Made by a program: the position numbers and the translations under genes. Positions 1 through 11,549 of a stretch of 64,000 nt of DNA are shown piece after piece (position 1 is the first letter of the stretch; the number at the start of each line of letters is the position of its first letter). This DNA is from Saturnia japonica (Eukaryota > Arthropoda > Insecta > Lepidoptera > Saturniidae), in assembly GCA_033032175.1 (NCBI GenBank), contig CM065314.1, positions 124,001 through 188,000 on the forward strand, read 5' to 3'. The notes under the pieces were generated by a model. It saw nothing but the letters and a program-made list of their open reading frames with translations, did not search any database and was not told the DNA's origin.

Positions 1-92
1 ATAAGATTATGTAAATTTTTAGGTGATACAAATTATGATAATTTTTTTATTTACTCATTTTGATGCTTATACGTACGTATATATAATGTATA

Positions 93-2174
93 CAGTCAAA
101 ACCGTTTACTGCGACATCGTTTAGAACAACATGCTGGTTATAATAACCTAGAACAAAGGTCCCGGCTGAATGCTATATGACCGCCCTATTAAAAACATTG
201 CTTTATATGACATTGCTAATAACGACATACCTCATAAAACGACCACATTTAACTAATATTTCGGAGAATTAGATCTGTTAGAAGGACTGGCTAAGCTGTA
301 TTGTAAACAATTTGAATAGGTATCCACATTTGTCTTCAATGGCTATTAAAATCAGGAAAGAAAACAATAGGATTTAGTTTAGTGTAGGGTCTTTTCTAAT
401 TCTTAGAAACAAAACACGTGCATGCAGTAGAGTCAAAGCCTGCTTCTTCATATCTCTTCAGTTAGTTTGTTACTTATCTATACACAAGACGCACCAAAAC
501 TTTGTGTAGTTATTCGTGAAACTTTCAAAATGTCGTAAGGAAAAAGAAAACAAATTAATATTGAAGAAAAATCGCATATTATATCCAAGCTAGAGAGCGG
601 AATTTCAAACAAACACTTAGCAAACGAATATGGTGTATCACACTCGACAATTTCAACCATTTGGAAAGAGCGAAAAAAAATTCAAACGCTTTATGACAAT
701 AATTTTTTGAACATGAAACGAGCCAGAACATCGAAGCATACGAATATTGAGGAAGCTTTGTTAAAGTGGTTTAAATATCAAAGGGCTAATAATGTGCCAA
801 TAAACGGACCGATTCGTCAACAAAAAGCTAACGATTTTGCTCAACGTTTTGGTGAAGATTTTGTTTGCTTGTCTAGTTGGATTAAACGTTTCCGGGCTCG
901 GCACGGTATTGTCGGCGGGAAAATGAGTGGTGAAGCTGCTAGTGTTGATAAGGATACTGTAGAAGAATGGATAACACAAAAGTGGCCTGCATTATTCGAA
1001 GGCTACAGACCAGATGAAATTTTTAACGCAGACGAAAGTGGACTTTTTTACAATATGAAACCAGACAACACTTTAAAGTTCAAAGTAGAGAATTGTTCGG
1101 AAGGAAAAAAGTCTAAGACAAGATTAACGATCATGGTTGCAGCAAATATGACAGGATCCTGTAAAAGAAAGCTTTTAGTTATTGGCAAATCTAAGAAACC
1201 AAGATGCTTTAAAAACATACACTCACTGCCGGTAACTTATGAAAACAATGTGAAGTCATGGATGACATCGAACATTTTTGAGAGATGGTTAAGAAACTGG
1301 GACTGAATTGAAAGGAAACAAACAGAAAGTTCTACTTCTACTTTGATAACTGTCCTGCTCATCCGGCTGTTACTAATCTAAAATGCATTAAACTTGTGTT
1401 CTTACCACCAAATGTTACAACTGTATTGCAACCAATGGACCAAGGTGTAATAAGGTGTTTAAAATCTCACTATAGAAGACTGCAAGTGTTTAAGTTAATA
1501 CAAAACCTTGACAGTAGCAACCAAAATGCTTTACGGTTCTTGATGCCATCTTGATGATATCAGAAGCATGGAAAAACGTTCCACAAAACACTATAGCTAA
1601 CTGCTTTAAACATGCTGGTTTTAAAGACCTCTTAACAATAACCTCAGATGATGTGACTGATGATGATGGAGAGGACAATATTTCTCTTGCTCAATTAGCC
1701 CAAAATTTACGACCTGCTTTATCTACTACTGAAGCAGCAGAGTTCATTGATGTAGATAACTCTATTGCAATTTGCGCACAAGCTACGGAAGATGATATTG
1801 TACGAGATGTTCAAGAGGAAGATGACGAATAGGAAGACTCTGAAGAACAATTAACTGTACCAACTTAATGAACAGTTCCATATCCACAGCAATTATGACG
1901 ATACGTTAATTAAAATCCAACATGAATTACAAAATATTTATGCACAACAAGACCAAAATTACAGATTTTATGCTCACAGAAAAACAATATGCATTGTACT
2001 TATGTGTAATAAACAAAATGTACATAGTTGAATAAATATATTTATCCAATAATTCCCTATCGATTTGTTTGTACTTGCACGCTACACATTAAACATCACC
2101 GGTTGTTACGACTATCGGTTTTTACAATTGAATATGAGCAGTCCCTTTGATGTTGTTATAACAGATTTTGACCG
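93..2174 (+). mobile_element. Tigger/pogo-like DNA transposon, complete ends
   Basis: The ends are imperfect terminal inverted repeats of about 26 bp: the left begins CAGTCAAAACCG, and the right, read inward on the minus strand, begins CGGTCAAAATCTG. Both then converge on a shared ACATC. A TA dinucleotide flanks each side (91-92 and 2175-2176), the target duplication expected for Tc1/mariner/pogo elements. The 2.08-kb length and the CENP-B/DDE_1-type transposase inside fit the Tigger group. It sits about 170 bp beyond exon 3 of the CCDC137-like gene and in the opposite orientation, so it is probably inside that gene's next intron. The coding region is broken, so the copy cannot make its own transposase. 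Confidence 0.85.
530..1832 (+). pseudogene. Broken Tigger-like transposase
   Basis: The reading frame starts with an ATG at 530 but has a stop at its third codon (536-538). It then runs open with a helix-turn-helix region (motif NEYGVSHSTISTIWKER) and a CENP-B-type DNA-binding half. A DDE domain follows: the first catalytic aspartate is in FNADESG (about 1023-1043), a second in FDNCPAHP (about 1340-1365), and the third motif VLQPMDQG lies around 1425-1445. The frame is lost near 1306-1315 and again near 1545-1555. The acidic C-terminal tail resumes at 1551 and ends at 1832. These are the expected parts of a pogo/Tigger transposase in the right order. At least one early stop and two frame changes make it non-functional. 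Confidence 0.85.
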
Positions 2175-2341
2175 TATTTGCAACAACAGTACAATATGTA
2201 AAATAGTGTGTATGGTAGTTTAGTTATGTACATTATTGGATTTTTAAATATAAATCTATCCTATAAGTTTAATTTTCACAAAGTGAATCTAACTATTGAT
2301 GTATATTAAAAGATGTGAAAGTAGCAAAGCAGTATACATAC

Positions 2342-2958
2342 AGGATAGTCCAATTCCTCCACAGGATTGTGCAGAGCCTTGACAGCACTGTTGATTCGTA
2401 ATGAGAAATCACGACCCGATTCTCCAGGTAATCTGCGCAGACTAGTTATTGGATTGTGTTCCATACCACTGCCATTATGCTCAACTGAAATTATAAATAG
2501 TTAATATTTAAACATAAGTTAACTTAGCATGTGAAAGGGAATATGACATTAATTAATAGTAATAGAGCAAGGCAACTCTTGTAAATTCAAACAAAACCAA
2601 TACCTTTCGCATGGTTCAGCCTTTTAACGTTTCGCTTTTTCTTAACCACATCATTCTTGTCTCGTTTACTATGAAAAGCAAACAATCGCGTTAAAGATCG
2701 AGGCACTGGCTGCTCGTCTGGATCTTTTGGGGGTGCGTTTATTTTAAACTTTAACCTGTAGAAATACAAATAACATAAAATTTAACGTAAACTTTTATTT
2801 CTTAGAGATCATTTTAATAAAGAATAAACTAATGAAATAAACATTATTTTTGAGGTTAGGATTAAGAATCTACAAAATTACGTTTCTAAGCGTCTCGCCT
2901 GTTGAATTAATGGATCTTTAACACCTCGATGCTTTTTCGCTGGTATTTTACGGCCCAT
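2342..2958 (-). CDS. CCDC137: CCDC137-like nuclear basic protein, first three coding exons (3' part outside window)
   Basis: Three minus-strand exons join in phase without a stop: 2958-2882 (begins MGRKIPAKKHRGVKDP), 2755-2604 and 2484-2342, 124 codons so far. Exon 1 ends with two bases of a codon and exon 2 supplies the third. Exon 2 ends with one base and exon 3 supplies two. Acceptors (ttctacag, atttcag) and donors (GTAATT, GTATTG, GTATGT) are in place. The second exon carries INAPPKDPDEQPVPRSL and a lysine-rich stretch; the third carries RRLPGESGRDFSLRI. From memory, vertebrate CCDC137 has a similar layout: a DEQ..P motif followed by a RKGES...RM motif. The human protein is a chromatin/nucleolus-associated protein of poorly known role. 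The start is the first ATG of the first exon. The remaining exons must lie left of position 93 or outside the window. The exon chain is strong; the family name is moderately sure. Confidence 0.65.
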
Positions 2959-3864
2959 TTTCCCACAAAAGGCCCGTTAGGCCCTGTTAGCATATAACAA
3001 TAAACAAATTACAGAACTTGACATTAAAGAATAAAGTAGAGGTAGAGGTACTAGAGGTGTAACGAATATATTCATAACAGTTACAGGGATTATAAGACGC
3101 GCCACGAACTAATATACTATTATGATAAACGAATACAGAATAATAGGTTACCAAATATTAGTCAAATAATAGGCACGCGATTCACGATCCGCGCGGAAAG
3201 TCCCCGCAAAGTACCTCTCTCTTTGTCCGTTATAGGGGCGCGCATCTTGCGAGTAAGCGAGATAACTACATGATTTGAAACTTCGTATAGAAACAACCAC
3301 TGGCTACTGGCTTACGCAGCAAGGTATGTATAGTAAAGACATCATTATACAAGTAGGGCTTCGTATGAAAACTGCATGGGTTGGTAACACAGTAAGCAAG
3401 CAATGAGAACAGAATCACTATATTAGGCACCGTTGTTAACGAATATCAGTGTATTAGCTAATACGGATATTACTTATATTCATACATTACTTTGTAATTT
3501 TTGTATTAGGTGTCTATTGGTATTTTGTATTATATTAGCGGTTCCATCAGTTCCTTTTAACTAGCTGCGATTGCATACATGTTATCGTATCTATATATTT
3601 TAGAGAATTTAAAATATAAATATTTATTATTTTGTGTTTAGAATCAACTAAAAAATCAATCGATTGACGTTTTTAATGGACATATATAAAAATCTATAAT
3701 TGTACTACATGACATAGTGATATTTTTAACATAATATATTTTAATATAACACAGATTTTGACGTTAACGACAGTCCGTAATCTATACAATTAAGAAAATT
3801 GAAGTGTCTGTTTGTAATATCAAAATAACAGTTTTATACTAAGAGCATATGAAAGTATATACGA
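2959..3864. other. 5' flank of the CCDC137-like gene, no gene seen
   Basis: No coding region is supported. A short GC-richer patch around 3181-3260 (motifs such as CGCGCGGAAAG and GGGGCGCGCATC) lies upstream of the CCDC137-like start codon and could belong to its promoter or to a divergent transcript. No TATA box or Inr could be assigned with confidence. The rest is AT-rich. Confidence 0.35.
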
Positions 3865-4297
3865 TACCTATAATAAAAACCCCATTATTAAAATTCTTGT
3901 CTGTCTGTTTGTTCCGAGTAATCTCCGAAATGGTTGGACCGATTTCGACAAGAGTTTCCCTGGAAGATAGCTGATATTATAGGAAGTAACTTAGGCTACC
4001 TTTGTTTAAAAAAAAAAATTAGGGTTCCGCATAAATAAAAAAACAACTGGTCATGGTGAATCAATACAGGCGCTTAAAATGGCTTACGCTGAGTAAACTA
4101 TAACATATAGAGCAAATTAAGGTACTAAATAATTATAGACAATAAAAATACATACAAAAAGTCATGGATAGTATACGCCTATCTTCTAAGGAATACCCAT
4201 AATAGGAATTATTGTCTTTAAAATAGCTGGTAGCGGGGGAGCAAGATTTGCGCGGGCATTCTGTAGTCCACGTGAGAGAAGCCGAGGGCACAGCTAG
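3865..4297 (+). mobile_element. Helitron-like non-autonomous element
   Basis: The block contains the phrase structure common to many lepidopteran non-autonomous Helitrons: TCTGTCTGTTTGTTCC near 3897, then GGTTGGACCGATTTCGAC, then ATAGCTGATATTATAGG and AACTTAGGCTACC. It ends with GAAGCCGAGGGCACAGCTAG, so the 3' terminus is CTAG followed by T. No terminal inverted repeats or target duplication are visible, as expected for Helitrons. The left boundary is approximate. Confidence 0.6.
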
Positions 4298-5300
4298 TTT
4301 ATTAATACGAAAGATAATTTAATCAATTTTTCATTCACGTTATTTAACAACAATACGGATAATAGAATAGAATAGATACACCTAATATCAGTATTAGATT
4401 CAATTAGCTAGCAAATAGCGAATATTGAATCGGTGATTATTATTTGACTAATACCAAATAATATGTACGGGAACCTAATATGAGTTAACTAATATATTCC
4501 ATAATAGGAATAACAAAATATCAGCCTAATATAACACCTCTAGAATAAAGCATTTGATAAGTACTAAGCAGGGATGTGATTTTATTTTATTTTATTAATA
4601 TTGATTAAAAATTGATTATATTGCAATAACAATTAATTTTTTAGTTGATATAAAATAAAATAAAATCAATTATTGAAAAAAGTATTTTTATTCACTGTTT
4701 TTGTGACAGTAGATTTTCAATCACTCTTCTTTTTCTTCCTAATTTGGCAACTAGTCTTCATTATTGATAAACCAATACTGCCATTGTCAACTGAATATAG
4801 AGTGTCCGTTCTTAGAATGATTTCAGTATCCCAAAAAGAAGGTGGCTCCCATGTTAGAACTTTCTATAGAGTTTTTGTGGCCAGTTTATATTATATAATC
4901 CACTTCACTTATAAACGATAACCAAGCTATATCATGCAAAACGCCACCTATATTACATAAAATATGGTCAAAACGACTTTTAACGACGAGGATAGACCAC
5001 AGACTCCCAGAGCGAAAAAAGCCGTCGAATTCTGGTGTATCAAGTGACATTTACGTAGCGTTTTTTTCTTTTTACTTAATACGTGCCAATATACTATATG
5101 TATCAAAAAACCCGGTCGGATCCGTGGAGGTGTTATTAGATATCGAGATTGTATTTTGTTCATGTTATCTATCTCAGATTATAAGTAAAAAAATACCCCT
5201 AATAAAATGTAAAAAAATTGATAAATGAAGAAACTTAATCGTATTATTCAATATATTTAGCTATAAAAAGAATCAAAATCATAAAATCAACTGTCATAAT
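4298..5300. other. Intergenic spacer with one dispersed-repeat copy
   Basis: AT-rich spacer without a supported gene. The part at about 4790-4960 resembles stretches near 53610-53770 and 60530-60680 (shared wording: TTTTTGTGGC.., ATAATCCA.TTCAC.TA, ACCAAGCT), so it is a divergent copy of a dispersed repeat rather than a gene. The open frame that crosses it has no family features. Confidence 0.4.
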
Positions 5301-5412
5301 TGTGATATATGTTAGTGACGGTATTCGTAAATAATGTCATATGTAGGTATACCGCTCTTTGCAATAAATCAGTTCCGCATACATTGTGTTTCTGTTAGCA
5401 CCCAAATTTACA
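5301..5412 (+). repeat. Left LTR of the mag-like element
   Basis: 112 bp, TGTGATATATG at the start and ATTTACA at the end. It matches 9812-9923 except at three bases. The ATAAT duplication is directly outside. Confidence 0.9.
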
Positions 5413-5439
5413 TTGGCGACGAATTGTGGTTATTTAACG

Positions 5440-6638
5440 ATGCCCTTCGGAAAACTACACGAATTCGACTTCGAGCGATGTGCACAGTGGTCAGCATATA
5501 TAAGATTAGTGAAACAGTTCGTTTTATTAAACGTTATAAAAAGTGAGTTACACGTGGCTACATTGCTGACGCACGTAGGTGCACCGACATACCAACTGAT
5601 GTGCGACATATGTGCTCCACTTTATCCTGAAGATAAACAATTCGAAGAGCTCGTAAAATTGGTAACCGGTCACTTAGAACCCAAACGATCGGAGATTGCA
5701 GAGAGACACACCTTTCGTCAAAGGTGGCAAGCGGAAGGCGAATCGATTAATATGTTTTTGCAGAGTCTTAAGCACCTCGCCGTACATTGCAATTTTGGCG
5801 CGACTCTCGAAGTTAATATTCGGGATCAATTCGTGTCTGGACTGCGGTGTGAGAACATGCGATCGCGTCTATTCGCGGAACCAACGTTGGACTACAAGAA
5901 GGCAGTGGAGCTGGCGCTCGCGCTGGAGGCGGCTGAGCGGCATGCGGGCGAGGCCGCAGCCGGGGTCGCGCTGTTGGCGAGCACCAGCCGGGCGGAACTC
6001 GCGCAGTTAAGGGAGCGCACGCGCCAAACAAGTGCAAGTTTATTAAGTATATTTGTGATAATTGTGGTGTGCAAGGACACCTAGCAGTGATGTGCTCAAA
6101 AGTTAAAAATGATACCGGCAAGCACAGGTACCAAAATTTTATTAATAAGTCCGATAGCGATAGCGACTCAAGTGACATGTTAGGTCAAGTGTTATCAATT
6201 AAAAATGATATTAAGGACGCTCCATATAGTATTATGTTACTGTTAAATAATAACGAATTTTGTTTCGAAGTAGACACGGGCAGTAAAATATCGGCCGTAA
6301 GTAAGTCATTTTACGATAAACATTTTTCATATTTACGTATAATTCATGAAAACAACAAGTTTCGTTCGTATATCGGTCAAGCGATTATCTCTTTGGGTTA
6401 TATTAATGTGTACGTTTAGTACGGCAACGCCGCACCGGTTGTTCTGCCGTTGTTTATTATTGAAAGCGGCGGATCGCCGCTACTTGGTCGCGGCTGGCTT
6501 CGTAAATTACATTTAAAATCAATCAATTTATATCATTTATCTAAAGACAATATTTCTATTATCTCACAACTAAAATCTGAATTCGCGGACGTATTTATGT
6601 CAGGATTAGGCACCTGTAAAAGTAATAGTATAAAATAA
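5440..6638 (+). pseudogene. mag-like gag and protease, frameshifted
   Basis: Gag begins at the ATG at 5440 (MPFGKLHEFDFERCAQW), just after the primer-binding site, as in mag-family gags. The conserved run through VSGLRCENMRSRL is at about 5830-5870. The frame then shifts near 6000-6035. In the new frame a CCHC zinc knuckle (CDNCGVQGHLAVMC) is readable at about 6052-6093, followed by an aspartic protease with the DTG active site (VDTGSKIS) at about 6271-6294. A stop at 6418-6420 interrupts the protease, and its C-terminal half (LLGRGWLRKL) follows at about 6480-6510. The gag/protease is therefore recognisable but dead. Confidence 0.8.
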
Positions 6639-7339
6639 TATTTAAAAGACGAGACGCCGATATTTTGTAAAGCCCGCCCGCTCCCTCTCACGCTCCGTGC
6701 GCCAGTCGAACGTGAACTTGAAAGATTAGAGCGTGAACAAGTGATTTATAAAGTTGAGCAATCGGACTACGGAACACTTATTGTTCCGGTTATTAAGCGG
6801 GATGGTACAATTAGAATATGTGGGGACTACAAAATTACCCTTATTAAAGTGTTAAAAGATTTTCATTACCTTTACCACGGGTCGAACAACTGTTCGCAGC
6901 ACTGAGCGCGGGTGAGCAATATAGTAAAATAGACCACCAGTCTTTAAGTTATATTTTTGGGGGAAAAACGGAATTCTTTTAACTGCAGCTAGTCGACTAC
7001 AAAGATTTGCTGTTAAATTATCCTCTTATAATTTTGATATTAAGTTTGTACCTTCAGATCGCAATAGTAATGCGGATGCGTTATCACGACTCCCAGTTAA
7101 GACAAAAAGGGTATCAGAAATAAAGAATGATGCGGCATATTTACATTTTGTGGAAGATACGTTTCCTTTAAGCCACAAGGGCGTGGCTAACAAAACAAAA
7201 AAAGACTTAGTACTGCGCCAAATATTTCTTGGATACATCATGATTGGTTGGCCAGATAATGTAGAACTGGAATACGAAAAACCGTTTTTTCATAGAAAAG
7301 AATGTCTACATATCGACCATGGGTGTATTATTTGGGGTT
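6639..7339 (+). pseudogene. mag-like reverse transcriptase/RNase H, internally deleted
   Basis: After a stop at 6636 the frame continues with an RT N-terminus (motif TIRICGDYKITL at about 6810-6845) and then loses frame. The sequence jumps to the end of RNase H (SDRNSNADALSRLP at about 7056-7100) with the whole RT catalytic core, including the YxDD box, missing. What remains is about 0.7 kb, where about 2 kb would be expected. The frame then enters the start of the integrase linker, up to the nested insertion at 7340. Confidence 0.75.
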
Positions 7340-8443
7340 TGTTATATTATTTATCTGGAAGATAATCTTATTTAATATCTACTTTATATTATTCATCATA
7401 AGTTCATTTGATTTACCTTATTATTGTTTTGGTGTACCTATTCTTTTATTTCCAGGATACCAATTAATGATAGGTTTATGTATTGATGCGTTTAGATAAT
7501 TTATAACTTGATAATTTTGGTTTAATAACAGCTTTGTTAATATTTTAGGTTCGTATTGTTTACATTGCAATATTATGACAATCTCTGTCATTGATAATTC
7601 TTTGATAGTAATAGAGCATGCGCAGTTAGGAGTTTCTCAGGTATAGACAAATATTCTATCCAGGTTCTAGTTTAGCAAAATAAATCTATGATTAGATTTA
7701 TTTTGAATTTTTAAAATAAGAAAGTCTAGTAAGATGAAATTTTGAATTCAAACGAAAACAAAAGAGAAAATTAGAACAGAGAGTATGACAGATTCTTCAG
7801 GATGGATCTGATCATGTTTTAAGCATTGGACTGCAGACCTTTGAATCGTAGTAACGTTTATATAATATTTATCAAATGTTTTAATAGAAACCAAATGATT
7901 GTACAACAGACCTGGGAGTCGAAAAGATAGTTTATTTTATAACATATTTATATAGAAAAGTTATTTAATTGTTATAATTTATAATTTTAATATTAATATG
8001 GGTGAAATATCCTTTATCAAAACGACAAATACCTACTGAACATTGAAAGAACACTACCGGGAAAGTATCACCTGGATTTTGTATTTATAATACAAATAAT
8101 AACTTTTCCTTTTACATATGAGGAAATCTCAATAGATAAGATATTTGGTGCTGCGTCGTCTGCTTGAGCAGTGTATCCTGATACGGCCTACACCGTGCTG
8201 ACTTCTATTCTAGATCCTAGGCAAGGATCTCTACGCTGAGCTGTCGGAGCAAGAAGAACGTCTCGGTTATGGACATTAAAATTGTGTAATAATAATTTGT
8301 AAAACGCATATTATCTGAAAATTGTAAGGTATGCTGGAAAATTATTCATAACTATCCTAAATTATAAAACTTTCATTCATTTTACCTACATTTAGTTTAT
8401 TCTTTATCTCTCTTCTTACCTAAATTAAATTATAATCATAACA
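7340..8443. mobile_element. Solo-LTR-like insertion nested in the mag-like element
   Basis: This 1104-bp block starts TGTTATATTA and ends ATCATAACA, so it has TG...CA ends with a short TGTTAT/ATAACA inverted repeat. GGTT is present on both sides (7336-7339 and 8444-8447). Removing the block and one GGTT restores an open integrase frame across the junction, which is direct evidence of insertion. It has no coding capacity. The size and ends fit a solo LTR; a 4-bp duplication fits gypsy/errantivirus integration. Its family could not be named, and it is not the same LTR as the provirus at 23948. Confidence 0.7.
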
Positions 8444-9575
8444 GGTTACAGGGTTGTTATACCGGGTGGGTTACGCGCACACATTTAAGACGAATTACAC
8501 GCGGGACATCAAGGTATAGTACGTATGAAGCAAAGTGCACGTAATTACGTGTGGTGGCCTAACATAGATAAAGACATCGAAGTACGTGCCCGAGCTTGCA
8601 TGCCTTGTGCTACAGTACAAGATGCGCCAGCGCGAGCCGTGCCGGTTCCGTATGTGTGGCCAACAGAGCCATGGAGTAGTTAAATGGTAAAAATGGCAAT
8701 TTAATGGTATTTACTACTTTCTTGTTATTGATTCCCATTCAAAATGGATTGAAGTATTTGTTATGAAAACCGGAACTACAGCTTCTTTAGTTGTTGCTAA
8801 GCTCAGAGAATGTTTTGCTAGATTTGGTCTGCCTAAACAGATCGTCAGTTATGGTGGGCCGCCATTCACTTCCGAAGAATTTGAATTATTTCTTCGTCGA
8901 AATGGAGTTAAGCATATTGCCACGGCTCCTTACCACCCAGCTAGTAATGGCGCCGCTGAGAACGCCGTAAAGACTGTAAAAAGAAAACAAGGCGAGAATA
9001 TTGAAAGGGCATTATGTAAATTTCTTATACAATATCGTAATACTGAACATGCCACCACGCAAAAAGCACCATCTATGGCAATGTTGGGTAGGACGTTACG
9101 CACGCGTCTGGACATGCTTCGTAGCTGTACAGCGGAGTGTGTTGAAGAAGCGCAACGGTATCAAATTAAACATGCGGGTGGCACTTCTAGAACCGTGGAT
9201 GTAGGGGAACACGTATTTATTCAAGATTTTTCAAAGGGTTCCTGTAAAAAGTGGAAACCGGGAATGGTAATGGAGCGTACAGGATCTGTAACATATAAGG
9301 TCAAGGGTTCTAACAACGTAATATCAACGAAACATATGGATCAAGTTGTGTCACAGCACAGAAAACACAGTTTATCGGCGACTATTACTACTGATACTGA
9401 AAACGATAATAACACGTTGCCGGTACAGCCTCCAGATACAACGGACAATTCAGTATCACCCAATAAAGAATCAATGCACCATGATACAGATAACCCATTG
9501 CCATTGCCATCTGCTCCACCTGTAGACAGTCCTAAACCTAGATATAACCTTCGTCTCCGCAACAACAGAAAGTAA
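8444..9575 (+). pseudogene. mag-like integrase, interrupted
   Basis: The N-terminal HHCC zinc-binding region is readable at about 8500-8615 (motifs GHQGIVRMK and ARACMPC). There are stops before it and around 8680-8700. From 8763 a 270-codon open frame carries the catalytic core: GPPFTSEEFE contains Gly where the DDE family normally has the second Asp (usual pattern TDNGxxF; here SYGGPPF). The glutamate region is NGAAENAVKTVK at about 8947-8983. A C-terminal domain and a Pro/Asn-rich tail follow, and the frame ends shortly before the purine tract. The altered second catalytic position and the stops make it inactive. Confidence 0.8.
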
Positions 9576-9811
9576 ATGAGATACAGGTATATATTTGAAA
9601 GGGGAAACACTTTGTTTCTACTTTTGATTTGTTTGTTTTTTTTTTTCTTTTAGATAATTTCTAGGTATAATATACCAACATATTATGTTGTCAAAATAAA
9701 TGGTAGCTATGAATGTGTATTGTTTGTTCTCTTTGCCCTCGAGGGAAAGATTTGGATGTTTAACTATTAATTTTACCTATATAAGTTCAACATAATTTAA
9801 GAGGAGGAAAT

Positions 9812-9923
9812 TGTGATATATGTTAGTGACGGTATTCGTAAATAATGTCATATGTAGGTATACCGCTCTTTGCAATAAAACAGTTCCACATACATTGTGT
9901 TTCTGTTAGCACCCGAATTTACA
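9812..9923 (+). repeat. Right LTR of the mag-like element
   Basis: 112 bp, the partner of 5301-5412, preceded by the purine tract at 9801-9810 and followed by the ATAAT duplication. Confidence 0.9.
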
Positions 9924-9966
9924 ATAATAAGTTAAGTTACATCTCTAAAATAAACATTTGAAATGT

Positions 9967-10102
9967 GGGGTGTTTCACGTGAAGCGGACAACGTAAAAAA
10001 ACTAAAAAAATGAGGTTCTGAAATTTGTTATTTTCGGCTTAACTACACCATGGTTGTTATCTATGAACTATTTTTTCGTTGTCCGCTTCATATGAATGTC
10101 CC
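9967..10102. mobile_element. Small palindromic MITE
   Basis: GAAGCGGACAACG at about 9979-9991 is inverted as CGTTGTCCGCTTC at 10077-10089. The match extends imperfectly outward (GGGGTGTTTCACGT versus GGGACATTCATAT). The block is about 135 bp, has no coding capacity and lies 45 bp outside the mag-like LTR. Family not assigned. Confidence 0.5.
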
Positions 10103-11549
10103 ATGTGTCATGCAAACTTTCTTAGGGTGCACCGATGAACCAAGTTGTCTCTGGAACCACTTAATACAATATTATATTGTTATTTCGATGATAATAATTT
10201 TAAGTACAGATAATATTTTCAAAATAATCGAGGCGTGAACTTTTAATAAATTTTATTTTTATATCAAATTATAGAATTATAGTTTCAGCTATAGGCATGA
10301 AAATTATAGTTATTTAAAAATAATTGTCACGGCTATGAAATCATATTTTTTATCGCAGTTATTTCACGTATGATATATGAATTCCATATGTGCATTGCAC
10401 ATATGACATAAGTGCACACATGCATATATGACAAACCAAAAAAGTAGCGCCATCTATTACAACTTTTAAATCTTTAAAAAAGTTATGTATGCGAGGAAAA
10501 TTATTTAATAAGGTCTGAAAGAGTATAAATAACTATTGCCTGAGTGGAATATAAAACACTCCAAATAACTGAGATTAGTGTAAATAAGATTCTATATCTT
10601 AATTCTAATTTCACTCGACAGATGTAATCTTTCCCTCTATGGCACGTCTTCCTGCAATGCTTGTCTCTTTCGCACCCGTAACTTTGTCATCACACTATGG
10701 AAAAATCAAAGAAATGAAGTGACTGAATAAACAAGACAATTTTTAACAAAAAAGGAAACCAACTTTAATGATTTTGAAGAGTTCCCTGACGTATCTATGA
10801 ATTAAAAAGTTCAATGCCAATGAAATTAAAATGGGGCAACCCTTGAGGTGTCCCCTATCCAACGAAACAAGAATCATCCAAATCGGTTCATAAAAAAGTT
10901 ATGACTGACCACCCATAAAATATATATGATAGCCTTCGTCTTTTTTCAAGTTGGTTAACAACAGTGATAAAACTGCGATTTTCTCACAACAAGTGAACAA
11001 AATTCACCAAAATTGATCGAAATCAGTGGATTTCGTGCACGGCCCCTTAAGTGTAAATAAAAGTGCAAAAACAAATGACAGTGAGAACTTTGAAAAAGTG
11101 CAAATAAACTGTAATTATATCAAATGTGTAAATAAACTGTAATGTCAACCATCATTGTATATACAACCAAATTAACTTTTAAATACGCCTACATTAATAA
11201 TTTTATTAAAATTATAGTTTCATATTAAACACTAACCAAGCAATCATAAATAACTATATTTAATACAGCCAATCGTCAGTCCTAAGCCTGCATAAAGTAT
11301 GAGAAGAAGTTAATTTATTGATTTAACTCTATAGCTACTAACACTTAGGTACCTAATGATTTAATTTAATTTCGTTTCGTGCGTAACTGTATAGTTAGTG
11401 GAGGTATTTATGCAAACAATTACAGTAACTGAATAAAAATAGCTAGTTAGAAAAATCACTAGTTTTAAAACAGGTGACATCGACCAATTCACTGTTATCG
11501 TTACCTAGTGATTTAAGTTATTTTAGAATATCATTAAATTTGTAACAGA
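10103..11549. other. Intergenic spacer with dispersed repeat fragments
   Basis: No gene is supported. The part at about 10750-10960 (GGGGCAACCCTTGAGG, CATCCAAATCGGTTCATAAA) has wording widely repeated in moth genomes and is probably a transposon tail. A cluster of short inverted motifs (CATATGTGCATTGCACATATG) at about 10386-10407 forms a near-perfect 21-bp palindrome of unknown meaning. Confidence 0.35.

Larger units (their letters stand above)
5301..9923 (+). mobile_element. mag-type Ty3/gypsy LTR retrotransposon, decayed, with nested insertion
   Basis: Two 112-bp LTRs (TG...CA) enclose a gag-protease-reverse transcriptase-integrase order on the plus strand. A perfect 5-bp target duplication ATAAT lies at 5296-5300 and 9924-9928. 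TTGGCGACGA directly follows the left LTR as primer-binding site, and a purine tract GAGGAGGAAA precedes the right LTR. The short LTRs and the gag type recall the silkworm mag lineage. The LTRs differ at three positions (about 2.7 percent), so the insertion is of modest age. Damage includes frameshifts in gag, stops between protease and RT, loss of most of the RT core, and a 1.1-kb LTR-like insertion inside the integrase. The copy cannot be autonomous. Confidence 0.9.

Noticed and set aside
4673..4921. 82-codon open frame with hydrophobic start resembling a secreted protein
   Set aside because: It lies across a dispersed repeat and AT-rich DNA, with no homologous motif.
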